Translations under genes and position numbers: made by a program
Part shown: positions 46,622-55,478 of the stretch, piece after piece
How positions within the stretch are numbered: position 1 is the stretch's first letter
Layout of the letters: each line of letters begins with the position of its first letter
Notes under the pieces: generated by a model
Told to the model about the DNA's origin: nothing
Seen by the model: the letters and a program-made list of their open reading frames with translations, nothing else
Database searches by the model: none
Origin: Chitinophaga pinensis
Lineage (GTDB): Bacteria; Bacteroidota; Bacteroidia; Chitinophagales; Chitinophagaceae
Assembly (NCBI GenBank): GCA_945862385.1
Contig: CAMAXV010000006.1
Span: 62,001-126,000 of the forward strand
DNA length: 64,000 bases
Reading direction: 5' to 3'

Positions 46622-46629
46622 TAGTTTTG
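46622..46629 (+). promoter_or_regulatory. -7 box for the transketolase subunit gene
   Basis: TAGTTTTG is an exact match, 16 nt before the ATG. A TTTA at about 46601 is at -33 distance. Confidence 0.6.
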
Positions 46630-46645
46630 CCCGAAATACATTAAA

Positions 46646-47479
46646 ATGGCAACCCTTCAGGAAACAGCTTCTCAAATCAGACGGGATATCGTGAGAATGG
46701 TACATGGCGTTCAAAGTGGTCACCCGGGTGGTTCTCTTGGATGCGCTGACTTCTTAACAGCATTGTATTTTAAAATCATGAAACATGATCCTGCCTTCAA
46801 CATGGATGGTGTGCATGAAGATTTGTTTGTTCTTTCAAACGGACATATATCACCTGTTTTTTATTCCTGCCTTGCGCGCTCAGGTTACTTTCCTGTGAGC
46901 GAACTGGCAACTTTCAGAAAGTTGAATACCCGTTTACAGGGGCATCCTACCACCCATGAACACCTGCCAGGCGTAAGGATAGCATCTGGTTCTCTCGGCC
47001 AGGGTCTGAGTGTTGCAATAGGCATGGCACTGGCCAAAAAACTTAACAAAGACACTAACCTTGTCTTTTCATTGCACGGAGATGGCGAACTTCAGGAAGG
47101 ACAGATCTGGGAAGCTGTAATTTTTGCAGCACATCATAAAGTCGATAACCTCATCACTACAGTTGATTGGAACGGACAACAGATTGATGGCACTACGGAT
47201 CAGGTGATGTCTCTTGGTAATATCAGGGAAAAATTTGAAGCATTTGGGTGGACTACCCTCGAGATGAATGGCAATGACATGGAGAATGTTGTCAGCGTGC
47301 TGGAACAGGCAAAAGCTTCATCAGGGCAAGGAAAACCTATCGCCATCATGATGCATACCATCATGGGGAAGGGTGTTGACTTCATGGAAAACGACCATGG
47401 CTGGCACGGAATTGCTCCAAGTGATGAACAACTTGCCAAAGCACTGGCGCAATTGCCTGAGTCTTTGGGAGATTATTAA
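46646..47479 (+). CDS. Transketolase, N-terminal subunit (split enzyme)
   Basis: This is the 277-residue half of a two-piece transketolase that holds the pyrophosphate-binding part for TPP: HPGGSLGCADFL, SGSLGQGLSVAIGMA, HGDGELQEGQIWEA and WNGQQIDG. It ends after KGVDFMENDHGWHG, where the pyrimidine domain of a full enzyme would start. A C-terminal subunit is required for activity; in split systems it is normally the next gene. Here the next gene is a convergent lolE-like permease three bases away, so the partner must lie elsewhere. Confidence 0.94.
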   Translation: MATLQETASQIRRDIVRMVHGVQSGHPGGSLGCADFLTALYFKIMKHDPAFNMDGVHEDLFVLSNGHISPVFYSCLARSGYFPVSELATFRKLNTRLQGHPTTHEHLPGVRIASGSLGQGLSVAIGMALAKKLNKDTNLVFSLHGDGELQEGQIWEAVIFAAHHKVDNLITTVDWNGQQIDGTTDQVMSLGNIREKFEAFGWTTLEMNGNDMENVVSVLEQAKASSGQGKPIAIMMHTIMGKGVDFMENDHGWHGIAPSDEQLAKALAQLPESLGDY

Positions 47480-47482
47480 TTG

Positions 47483-48718
47483 TCAGAACGACCTGAGCGT
47501 TATTTCTTGTTTGGACGCCCGAACTGAAGGCATCCAGGATGCCAGTGTTCCTATTGAGAATACTGTTACCAATACAAGTAAAATATCGGAAGCCAGCAGC
47601 TTTACCGGATAGTAATCAATAAGAAAAGTACTGCCTTCCAATGGCACCAGCTTGAATGTTATCTGAAGATAATAAATGAGTAAGGCAAGCATCAATCCTC
47701 CAAAAGTTCCGATACCGGCAAGCAAAATACCTTCTGCAAGAAAGATTTTGCGGATGATCCCGTCTTCTGCCCCCATTGATTTCAGGACCTGAATATCCTT
47801 TTTCTTTTCCAACACAAGCATACTGAGTGACCCAATCATGTTAAATGCCGCCACAAGCAATATCAGGGTAAAAATACCATATATCGCCAGCTTTTCAAGC
47901 CTGATGGTGGCATACAATGTTCTGTTTTGCTGGTATCGGTCCTCTACCCTGTAATTATCTCCAAGATATGCCTTCAACGCCTGCAATATTGCAGAAACAT
48001 CAGAACCCTCCTTTAACTGTAATTCCAAAGCAGAAAACTCTGCCGGTTCAAAACCCATGTAATCTTTTACGAACTGAAGATCCGTTATAACATATTTGTT
48101 GTCAAATTCACTTTGGATCGCAAAACTACCCTGCGGATAAGCCAGAGACATGGATAAGGCTTCAGCAGGGTCTGCAATGGTTTTGATGTTTTTTTTGGGC
48201 AGGTACACAGAAACCGGTTCAATACTTCGGTCTGAAAGTAACCCCAGGGCCTGTTCAACACCTACACCCATGACCAGCCCGGGCTGGTCAGCATTACCAA
48301 CCTCATAACTCCCCCTGTACATAGAACCCCTGACACCGGAAACATCAGCATACGCTGCATCAACTCCCTTGAGCTGCACAACAACCTGCAGACTACTATT
48401 TTGAATCAGGGCTTTGCCTTCAGCTGTTTTAGACAATCCACTAATGCCTTTGATATTAAGGATATGCTGAATTTGCTCCTGAGAAACAGTGATGACCTTC
48501 CCCCTGGCAGGACTGATTTTTACTTCAGGATAAAATGATGCGTAAAGTGATTTGACAAGCGATTCAAAACCATTGAATGCACTCAGGATGGTAATCAGTG
48601 ATGCTGTGCCAACAGCAATGGCTAGAACACTAACCCATGATATTACATTGATGGCCTGAGTTGATTTTTTGGCTTTGAAATAACGCCACGAAAACCTGAG
48701 GATTCGGTTTAACCTCAT
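47483..48718 (-). CDS. LolC/E-type ABC transporter permease (FtsX family)
   Basis: This 411-residue permease has one helix near the N-terminus (SWVSVLAIAVGTASLITIL), a large periplasmic domain and three C-terminal helices (FtsX domain; LAIYGIFTLILLVAAFNMIGSL). It resembles the LolCE complex, which releases lipoproteins from the inner membrane. The ATPase LolD is not adjacent. It overlaps rbfA by 4 bases (ATGA). Confidence 0.9.
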   Translation of the reverse strand: MRLNRILRFSWRYFKAKKSTQAINVISWVSVLAIAVGTASLITILSAFNGFESLVKSLYASFYPEVKISPARGKVITVSQEQIQHILNIKGISGLSKTAEGKALIQNSSLQVVVQLKGVDAAYADVSGVRGSMYRGSYEVGNADQPGLVMGVGVEQALGLLSDRSIEPVSVYLPKKNIKTIADPAEALSMSLAYPQGSFAIQSEFDNKYVITDLQFVKDYMGFEPAEFSALELQLKEGSDVSAILQALKAYLGDNYRVEDRYQQNRTLYATIRLEKLAIYGIFTLILLVAAFNMIGSLSMLVLEKKKDIQVLKSMGAEDGIIRKIFLAEGILLAGIGTFGGLMLALLIYYLQITFKLVPLEGSTFLIDYYPVKLLASDILLVLVTVFSIGTLASWMPSVRASKQEITLRSF

Positions 48719-49077
48719 TGTCCCTTTTCTTCATTGATTTTCTTAAAAATTTCTTCCATCTTAAACACGTGATCAAGTGTATCATCCCGGAAGAACCGCA
48801 ATTCAGGTACCCTGCGGAGCTGTTGCTTAACCCTGAGACCCAGTTCCTTCCTTAATTCACTTTTCCTGTCTTCCAACCTACCCATGACGGCTTCGGGATT
48901 GGAAACCTGAAACAAGCTCAGGTATATTCTGGCTTCTAACAGATCAGGAGTAACCTTTACGCCTGCAATTGAAACCATGCCCCCGTCAATCATATTCAGC
49001 CCCATCCTACGGAAAATATCATTCATTTCTTCCAGAATCACTCCGGCTACCTGCTTTTGTCTTTTGCTTTCCTCCAT
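48715..49077 (-). CDS. rbfA: 30S ribosome-binding factor A
   Basis: RbfA is a KH-type protein of 120 residues that helps 16S rRNA 5' end maturation and is released by RsgA. Family text: KRQKQVAGVILEEMNDIF, SIAGVKVTPDLLEARIYLSL, LRVKQQLRRVPELRFFRDDTLDHV. It is translated first in an overlapping pair with the LolE-like permease, an arrangement common in this phylum. Confidence 0.95.
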   Translation of the reverse strand: MEESKRQKQVAGVILEEMNDIFRRMGLNMIDGGMVSIAGVKVTPDLLEARIYLSLFQVSNPEAVMGRLEDRKSELRKELGLRVKQQLRRVPELRFFRDDTLDHVFKMEEIFKKINEEKGQ

Positions 49078-49088
49078 AATGTATACCC

Positions 49089-49116
49089 TTGATGGCTGTA
49101 AAATTAGTTACTTTTG
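49089..49116 (+). promoter_or_regulatory. Promoter for the ABC exporter: TTG-N17-TACTTTTG
   Basis: TTG (49089-49091), 17 nt, then TACTTTTG (49109-49116). The -7 box is 32 nt before the ATG at 49149. The longer in-frame starts at 49089 and 49092 lie upstream of the box and cannot be used from this promoter. Confidence 0.6.
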
Positions 49117-49148
49117 AGTCCAATTCGCTAAAAATCAGTTTTCATCAC

Positions 49149-50969
49149 ATGAGGAGTCTCCGTATCATTTTTTCATACATCAGAAAGTACCCCAAACTAG
49201 TTGTAGGTTATTTCTCACTAAACCTGCTTTCTGCAACTTTTTCACTGATCTCACTCACCATGCTTGCGCCTTTTCTGACCTTGATATTCGGTCTCAGCCA
49301 GGGTGGTACAGTTAAAGCATCCAGGTTCAGTATTGGGGAAGTGACTGATAATTTTTATGCTTACCTCACAGCACTCACTTCCACTGAAGGAGGCAAAATA
49401 ACAGCACTTGGTATCATTTGCATCATTGTAGCTGGTACAATACTTATGAAAAATATTTTCCTGTATTTATCCCTCTTCCTGCTCACTCCTATCCGGAACA
49501 GCATCATCAATGATATGCGCACTGATATGTTCCGTAAAATCCTTGAATTGCCGATTGGCTTTTTCAACGAACAACGTAAGGGCGATATCATGAGTAAACT
49601 TACCAATGACCTCCAGGACGTCGAATTCTCAACTATCAGCTTCCTGGAAAGTTTTTTCAGAGAACCTCTCCTGATCACCCTATACCTTTTTGCGATGATT
49701 AGCCTGAGCCCTGAACTATCCGTTTTCCTGCTGCTTTTCTTACCGATAGCGGGACTGATTATCGGCAGAATCGGGAGATCACTCAAAAAAGTATCCACGG
49801 GTGTTCAAATTAAACTTGGGGAGATATTAAGTACCATTGAAGAAACCCTTGGTGGAATCAGGGTTGTCAAAGCTTTCAATGCCGAAGCCCAACAACTGAA
49901 CCGTTTTCAAAGGGAGAACAATGAACTTTTCACCATTAAAAATTCCGCAAACAGACGGAGAGACCTGGCTATGCCCGTCTCAGAAACACTTGGCATACTG
50001 GCAGTGTGCTGCGTATTATATTATGGTGGAACACTTGTGCTGCAGAATGACTTCGGACTGAGTGGTCCGGATTTTCTCACCTTCATAGCCATATTCACCC
50101 AAATCATCAACCCACTCAAAGCATTCAGTACTGCATCTTATAATATCCGAAAAGGTGCTGCAAGTATAGAACGTATTCAACACCTCATCCAGGAAGAGCA
50201 ATCGGTTAAAGAGGATGAAAACCCCATCAGCATCAAGTCTTTTAATGAATCTATCGAACTCAGAAATATCAGCTTTGCTTATCCCGACAAAACAATTCTG
50301 CATAATATCAACCTAACCATACAAAAAGGACAGACCGTTGCACTGGTAGGTGCTTCAGGATCAGGTAAATCAACGTTGGCAGACCTTATTCCGAGGTTTC
50401 ATGACCCCTCTTCAGGCGAAGTACTGATTGATGGTGTAAACATACGTCGCTATAAGCTGAAAGACCTGCGCAACCTGATGGGTATCGTAACGCAGGAGCC
50501 TGTTTTATTTAACGATACAGTCAACGCCAACATATCCCTTGGTAATGAACAGGCTGATCCTGATGAAATCATAAAAGCTGCCCGGATAGCCAATGCCCAT
50601 TCTTTTATTGAAAATAAGGAGGATGGCTATATGACAAGAGTGGGAGACCGGGGATCCAAACTAAGCGGAGGAGAAAGACAACGGGTTACCATTGCCCGTG
50701 CCGTTTTAAAAAATCCACCCATCATGATTCTGGATGAAGCGACTTCTTCGCTGGATACAGAAAGTGAAAAATGGGTACAGGACGCCATCAACAACCTGAT
50801 GAAAGACCGTACAAGCATCATTATTGCACACCGGCTTTCGACAGTGAGACATGCCGACGAAATCATTGTATTGCAGGAAGGCTGTATTGCTGAAAGAGGT
50901 AAGCACGAGGATTTGTTACTGCAAAATGGTATTTACAGCAGGCTCGTGAACATGCAGGAAATGAAATAA
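49149..50969 (+). CDS. ABC exporter, fused permease and ATPase (MsbA-like)
   Basis: This 606-residue half-transporter has six helices (about 1-320) and a nucleotide-binding domain with Walker A GASGSGKSTLADLIPRF, Q-loop GIVTQEPVLF, signature LSGGERQRVTIARA and Walker B IMILDEATSSLD. All catalytic parts look intact, so it can work as a homodimer. Relatives export lipid A core, peptides or drugs; the substrate here is not known. Its stop lies two bases from the stop of the DksA-like gene. Confidence 0.92.
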   Translation: MRSLRIIFSYIRKYPKLVVGYFSLNLLSATFSLISLTMLAPFLTLIFGLSQGGTVKASRFSIGEVTDNFYAYLTALTSTEGGKITALGIICIIVAGTILMKNIFLYLSLFLLTPIRNSIINDMRTDMFRKILELPIGFFNEQRKGDIMSKLTNDLQDVEFSTISFLESFFREPLLITLYLFAMISLSPELSVFLLLFLPIAGLIIGRIGRSLKKVSTGVQIKLGEILSTIEETLGGIRVVKAFNAEAQQLNRFQRENNELFTIKNSANRRRDLAMPVSETLGILAVCCVLYYGGTLVLQNDFGLSGPDFLTFIAIFTQIINPLKAFSTASYNIRKGAASIERIQHLIQEEQSVKEDENPISIKSFNESIELRNISFAYPDKTILHNINLTIQKGQTVALVGASGSGKSTLADLIPRFHDPSSGEVLIDGVNIRRYKLKDLRNLMGIVTQEPVLFNDTVNANISLGNEQADPDEIIKAARIANAHSFIENKEDGYMTRVGDRGSKLSGGERQRVTIARAVLKNPPIMILDEATSSLDTESEKWVQDAINNLMKDRTSIIIAHRLSTVRHADEIIVLQEGCIAERGKHEDLLLQNGIYSRLVNMQEMK

Positions 50970-50971
50970 AC

Positions 50972-52012
50972 CTACTGATTAAAATTTGATCCGGGTCTGT
51001 TCATCTTGGTTTTTGCCTCCATGCTGAGTGTGGCATGCGGCACAGCACGTAACCTTGCCCTGTCAATCAGCTTACCAGTTACCCTGCAGATGCCGTATGT
51101 TTTATTTTCAATACGCATCAGGGCCTTTTCAAGCTTTTCTATAAAGTCGATCTGGCGGCTTGCCATCTGACTGAGCTGCTCACGTTCCATACTCAGGCTG
51201 CCATCCTCCATGGTCATGTAACGACTGTCTGAGTCTTCGCCACTCATGGTGTCCTTGCGGGTGATGAGTCCGTTCAGGTAGGCAAGCTCCTGCTTAGCAG
51301 CTGATAATTTATTTTGTATCAATTCTCTGAATTCTCCCAGCTCCATATCTGAATAACGCTGTGTGGGCGTGGTTTCGATTACCTCTTCCTTTGTATCAAG
51401 GAGAGACCTGGTAAACTCAGGCTCATATTTGCGGGCAGACTTGGAATTTATTTTAGGCATTGCCACGGGTTTTGTGTCTTTCGTGGATTCTTTCGCACGC
51501 AATGCTTTACGTATTTCTGCAGGACTGGCTTTAACTTTGCTCGTTTCAGCAAAGCGAACTTCCTGAGAAGGTTGAGGAGGTTTTTTTGCCTGAGTCCTTG
51601 CTTTATCTTTTGACGGTGCCGCAGGCCTGGCTGGGGTTGCAGGTTTAGCTGATTTTTGAGGGGCTTTAGCAGGTGAATTCTTTACAGTTGCTTTGGCAGC
51701 CTGAGCCTGAACAGCTGGCTTAGCCGTAGCGGCCTTTGCCGCAGGTTTTGCTGCTGGCTTGGCAGGGGCTGCAGACTTAGCTACTTTTGCAGCTGGGGCA
51801 GCTGATTTCGCATTCTTAGTGGCAGCAGGGGCAGCTGATTTCGCATTCTTAGTGGCAGCAGGGGCAGCTTTAGTTGTTTTTTTCTCTGGAGTGGCAGATT
51901 TAGATGCTGATTTAACGGGTGCAGCCTTTGCTGAAACTGGAGATTTTGTAGCAGTTGCAGCTTTTTTAGCCGGTGTAGCCGCTTTTTTGGGTGTTGCTTT
52001 CTTTGTTGCCAT
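50972..52012 (-). CDS. Histone H1-like tail fused to a DksA/TraR-type domain
   Basis: This 346-residue protein has two very different parts. Residues 1-165 are low-complexity Ala/Lys/Pro (ATKKATPKKAATPAKKAA and similar), very basic, like histone H1 or Hc1 tails. Residues about 225-346 are a DksA/TraR-like helical hairpin (FRELIQNKLSAAKQELAYLN, FIEKLEKALMRIENKTYGIC) with the end LRAVPHATLSMEAK. The zinc-finger is degraded: only Cys309 remains of the usual four. Such short DksA-like proteins often follow ileS in this phylum, as here (5-bp gap). The basic tail is an extra, probably DNA- or RNA-binding, part. It contains an exact 33-bp tandem repeat. Confidence 0.85.
   Translation of the reverse strand: MATKKATPKKAATPAKKAATATKSPVSAKAAPVKSASKSATPEKKTTKAAPAATKNAKSAAPAATKNAKSAAPAAKVAKSAAPAKPAAKPAAKAATAKPAVQAQAAKATVKNSPAKAPQKSAKPATPARPAAPSKDKARTQAKKPPQPSQEVRFAETSKVKASPAEIRKALRAKESTKDTKPVAMPKINSKSARKYEPEFTRSLLDTKEEVIETTPTQRYSDMELGEFRELIQNKLSAAKQELAYLNGLITRKDTMSGEDSDSRYMTMEDGSLSMEREQLSQMASRQIDFIEKLEKALMRIENKTYGICRVTGKLIDRARLRAVPHATLSMEAKTKMNRPGSNFNQ
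51798..51863. repeat. Exact 33-bp tandem repeat, two copies
   Basis: Two identical 33-bp units (51798-51830, 51831-51863) in the histone-like tail encode a repeated 11-residue unit (AAPAATKNAKS). In-frame slippage would change the tail length by 11 residues per step. Confidence 0.97.
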
Positions 52013-52017
52013 AATAC

Positions 52018-55000
52018 TTAACCTTTTTTTATAACATTGATTTTCAGCAACTTACCATTAATCTCCGTTTCTACACCCTTATCAAGCCCAGCTATAAGGG
52101 AAATATGGTCTGCTAAAATTTCCGCGCAAATATACGCTTTAAATTGCGTAAACGATATATCCAACTGATTATCAGATTGTATTTCAACAGAAATCAGATC
52201 GGTCAATGCCAAATCCAAATCTTTTCGTATTTTTTGGATTCTGTTGACCAGCTCTCTGGCATCACCCTCCTGTGCAAGCTCTGGGGTAATCGTTACATCC
52301 AGTGCAACCGTAAGTGCATGTCTCGATGCTACCATCCAACCCTGAACATCTTCACTCTGAATGTCAACTTCTTCTCTGCTAATCTCAAATAGCTCACCCT
52401 CAATGTTTAGCTGCAAGCTACCTGATGTTTCCAAAGTCCTTATTGCATCTTGTGAAAGTGAGGCAATCTGTGTTGCAGCAGCTTTCATTCTGGATCCAAG
52501 CCTTTTACCCAGTATTACAAAGTTGGCTTTAATGCGTTTTCTGATGAAATCATTATCTGCTGGCAGATACTGCATTTCTTTTACATTGACTTCTGCAAGA
52601 ATGAGCTCTTCAACTTTCTTAAGCTGTTCCTGCATACCCGAACCGGTAACTGGAATCAGAATTCTTTGCAATGGCTGCCTGACCCTAATATTGACTTTCT
52701 TTCTGATGGAAAGCACAAGCGAGGATAACTCCTGTGCCATAAACATGCGTTCCTCCAGGTCCTTATCGATCCAGGCTTCATGAGCAACTGGAAAATCTGT
52801 ATGGTGAACTGAAGTGTGTTGGGTTTTACCTGTTACAGCATTCAGGTTTCTGAAGACTGTATCTGTGAAAAAGGGCGAAATTGGCGCCGATAGTTTCATG
52901 ATTGTTTCGAGACAGAGATAGAGTGTCTGATAGGCACTAATCTTATCACTTCCGTATTCTCCTTTCCAGAACCTGCGTCTGGATAATCGAACGTACCAGT
53001 TACTTAGGTGTTCATCAACAAATGTTTCAATGGCTCTGCCGGCCAATGTAGGCTCATAATCATCCATGTGCTTTCCTACCTCTTTCACCAGGCTTTGAAG
53101 GCTGGAAAGTACCCAACGGTCTATTTCCGGCCTGTCTGAAAAGGGAATTTCTGCTTCGCTGTAATTGAATCCATCTACATTGGCATACAGTGAGAAAAAC
53201 TGATAGGTATTATAAATTGTACCAAAGAATTTACGCTGGACTTCTTTAATACCCTCAACATCGAATTTGAGGTTATCCCAGGGCGAAGCATTGGTTATCA
53301 AATACCACCTGGTGGCATCAGCACCATACGCATCAATGGTAGCGAAAGGGTCAACGACATTGCCCAGACGCTTACTCATTTTATTTCCATTCTTATCAAG
53401 TACGAGTCCGTTTGATACTACTGTCTTGTAAGCCACACTGTCAAATAGCAGTGCACCCAACGCATGCAGGGTATAAAACCAACCACGTGTCTGATCAACA
53501 CCCTCAGCAATGAAATCTGCCGGGAAGGCCTCCCCTGCTTCAATCATAGCCCTGTTTTCAAAAGGATAATGCCATTGTGCATATGGCATGGCTCCACTAT
53601 CGAACCATACATCCACCAAATCTGGAACCCGCTTCATGGGTTTCCCCGTGGCACTTACCAGTATTACTTCATCCACATAGGGCTTATGCAGATCCTGAAT
53701 GCCGTTTTCCAGAAAGCGGGCATTGGTGTCACCACCAAAAATCATGGCAGCATTCCGGATGCCTTCATTAAGTTCTGCAATTGACCCAATACAAAGTTCC
53801 TCAGAACCATCTTCAGTTATCCAGATTGGCAATGGCGTTCCCCAGAACCTACTCCTGCTGAGATTCCAGTCTACCATGTTTTCAAGCCAGTTTCCAAAAC
53901 GGCCTTCTCCGGTAGACTTAGGCTTCCAGTTGATGGTCTTGTTCAATTCCACCATCCTTTCCTTCAGCGCTGTAGTTTTTATAAACCATGCATCAAGCGG
54001 GTAATACAATATTGGCTTGTCTGTTCTCCAGCAATGCGGATAATTGTGTTCATATTTCTCAACCCTGAAAGCCTTACCGTCTTTTTTGAGCTGAACACAG
54101 ATATCTACATTGACATCGGCATAAGGCTCTTCATTTTTGTAGTTCTTTACGAACCTGCCGCTGATGTCACCCAATCCCTCAACAAATTTTCCTTCCCGGT
54201 CAACCAGCGTAAGAATACCCAGGTTGTTTTTCATTCCCACTTTAAAGTCATCCGCACCAAACGCAGGTGCCGTATGCACTACGCCGGTTCCATCTTCCGT
54301 GGTTACGAAATCTCCCAACACAATTTTAAAAGGATCTGCATCCGGGAAAATGGAAAGAATACTTTCCATGTTATTAGCAGGATATGGAATCAACTGATCA
54401 TAATATAGCCCTTCCAGTTCGGCACCGCTTATTGTTGTAACGATATGCCAGGGTATCAGTTTATCACCTGACTTGTAATCTTCAAATGGCAATGCAGCAG
54501 CTTCCTCTTTGAAAAACTTATGGAGCAGTGCTGATGCAAGCAAAACCTGCACCGGGGAGCCAGTATATGGATTGAATGTTTTTACCAAAGCATATTCAAT
54601 CTGACCACCTACTGTAAGTCCAAGATTGGAAGGAAGTGTCCAGGGTGTAGTTGTCCAGGCCATGATCTGAATAGACTGGCCAGCTTCTCCCTTTTCAATT
54701 AATTTCTTAAACCCTGTATGGTGTAAATTTCTGCTTTCATCAAGACTGAAAAGCGCTACAGCAGAGGTATCTTTTACATCTTTATAAGTACCCGGCTGGT
54801 TAAGCTCATGCGAGCTCAGTCCTGTTCCGGCAGCAGGCGAATAGGGCTGTATACTTACACTTTGGTATAGTAGTCCCCTTTCATACAACCTGTGCAAACA
54901 CCACCAGAGTGATTCGATATATTCGTTTTTGAATGTAACATAGGGATCTTTCAGGTCTACCCAATAACCCATTTTACGGGTGATTTCATCCCATTTGTCT

Positions 55001-55389
55001 TTGTAACGCAATACGGCTTCCCTGCATTTCTCATTGTATTCAGCAATGCTGATTTTTTTGCCTATATCTTCTTTTGTAATGCCTAGTTCCTTTTCTACAC
55101 CCAGTTCTACAGGTAATCCGTGGGTATCCCAACCGCCTTTGCGTTTTACCTGAAAACCCTGCATGGTTTTGTATCTGCAAACCAGGTCTTTCAGGGTTCT
55201 TGAGATAACATGGTGGATACCGGGCATCCCGTTGGCGCTGGGCGGACCTTCATAAAAAACAAAGGGTCTGGAACCTGAACGATTGGTTATGCTTGTTTCA
55301 AATGCTGATTCACTGTCCCATTGCCCGAGCATTTCCTTTTCAAATGCCGGGAGATTGAGGTGTTCGTATACCTTGTAGCTTGCTTGCAT
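52018..55389 (-). CDS. ileS: Isoleucyl-tRNA synthetase, GxHH-signature type
   Basis: This 1123-residue class I synthetase charges tRNA-Ile. The normal HIGH signature is replaced: PPSANGMPGIHH puts Gly57-Ile-His-His60 where HxGH is expected. The KMSKS loop is intact (GNKMSKRLGN), and the CP1 editing domain and the anticodon domain are present (WDNLKFDVEGIKEVQRKFFG; C-terminal strand-rich region). The C-terminus lacks the zinc-binding end of E. coli IleS, as expected for the eukaryote-like type 2 enzyme. It has its own -7 box and is followed by the DksA-like gene. lspA, the third gene in many such operons, is not behind it. Confidence 0.96.
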   Translation of the reverse strand: MQASYKVYEHLNLPAFEKEMLGQWDSESAFETSITNRSGSRPFVFYEGPPSANGMPGIHHVISRTLKDLVCRYKTMQGFQVKRKGGWDTHGLPVELGVEKELGITKEDIGKKISIAEYNEKCREAVLRYKDKWDEITRKMGYWVDLKDPYVTFKNEYIESLWWCLHRLYERGLLYQSVSIQPYSPAAGTGLSSHELNQPGTYKDVKDTSAVALFSLDESRNLHHTGFKKLIEKGEAGQSIQIMAWTTTPWTLPSNLGLTVGGQIEYALVKTFNPYTGSPVQVLLASALLHKFFKEEAAALPFEDYKSGDKLIPWHIVTTISGAELEGLYYDQLIPYPANNMESILSIFPDADPFKIVLGDFVTTEDGTGVVHTAPAFGADDFKVGMKNNLGILTLVDREGKFVEGLGDISGRFVKNYKNEEPYADVNVDICVQLKKDGKAFRVEKYEHNYPHCWRTDKPILYYPLDAWFIKTTALKERMVELNKTINWKPKSTGEGRFGNWLENMVDWNLSRSRFWGTPLPIWITEDGSEELCIGSIAELNEGIRNAAMIFGGDTNARFLENGIQDLHKPYVDEVILVSATGKPMKRVPDLVDVWFDSGAMPYAQWHYPFENRAMIEAGEAFPADFIAEGVDQTRGWFYTLHALGALLFDSVAYKTVVSNGLVLDKNGNKMSKRLGNVVDPFATIDAYGADATRWYLITNASPWDNLKFDVEGIKEVQRKFFGTIYNTYQFFSLYANVDGFNYSEAEIPFSDRPEIDRWVLSSLQSLVKEVGKHMDDYEPTLAGRAIETFVDEHLSNWYVRLSRRRFWKGEYGSDKISAYQTLYLCLETIMKLSAPISPFFTDTVFRNLNAVTGKTQHTSVHHTDFPVAHEAWIDKDLEERMFMAQELSSLVLSIRKKVNIRVRQPLQRILIPVTGSGMQEQLKKVEELILAEVNVKEMQYLPADNDFIRKRIKANFVILGKRLGSRMKAAATQIASLSQDAIRTLETSGSLQLNIEGELFEISREEVDIQSEDVQGWMVASRHALTVALDVTITPELAQEGDARELVNRIQKIRKDLDLALTDLISVEIQSDNQLDISFTQFKAYICAEILADHISLIAGLDKGVETEINGKLLKINVIKKG

Positions 55390-55405
55390 AGTATTTTCAA
55401 AGGCG

Positions 55406-55413
55406 CAAAGATA
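55406..55413 (-). promoter_or_regulatory. -7 box for ileS
   Basis: TATCTTTG is an exact match 16 nt before the ileS ATG, eight bases after the hairpin at 55422-55455. The -33 position would fall inside that hairpin. Confidence 0.6.
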
Positions 55414-55421
55414 GAAAAGTT

Positions 55422-55455
55422 TAAGGGGTTTGTAAGCAAACTTACAAACCCCTTA
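55422..55455 (-). terminator. 15-bp perfect hairpin between hmuY-like and ileS
   Basis: Arms 55422-55436 and 55441-55455 pair perfectly with a 4-nt loop. On the minus strand it is followed by AACTTTTC, a poor U-run. It probably ends the hmuY-like transcript just before the ileS promoter. Confidence 0.65.
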
Positions 55456-55478
55456 CAGGTAAAAAGCTAAATCAGAGC

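Noticed and set aside
51759-52034. 91-residue Ala/Phe-rich plus-strand frame
   Set aside because: It is the complement of the Ala/Lys-rich tail of the DksA-like protein; low complexity, not a gene.
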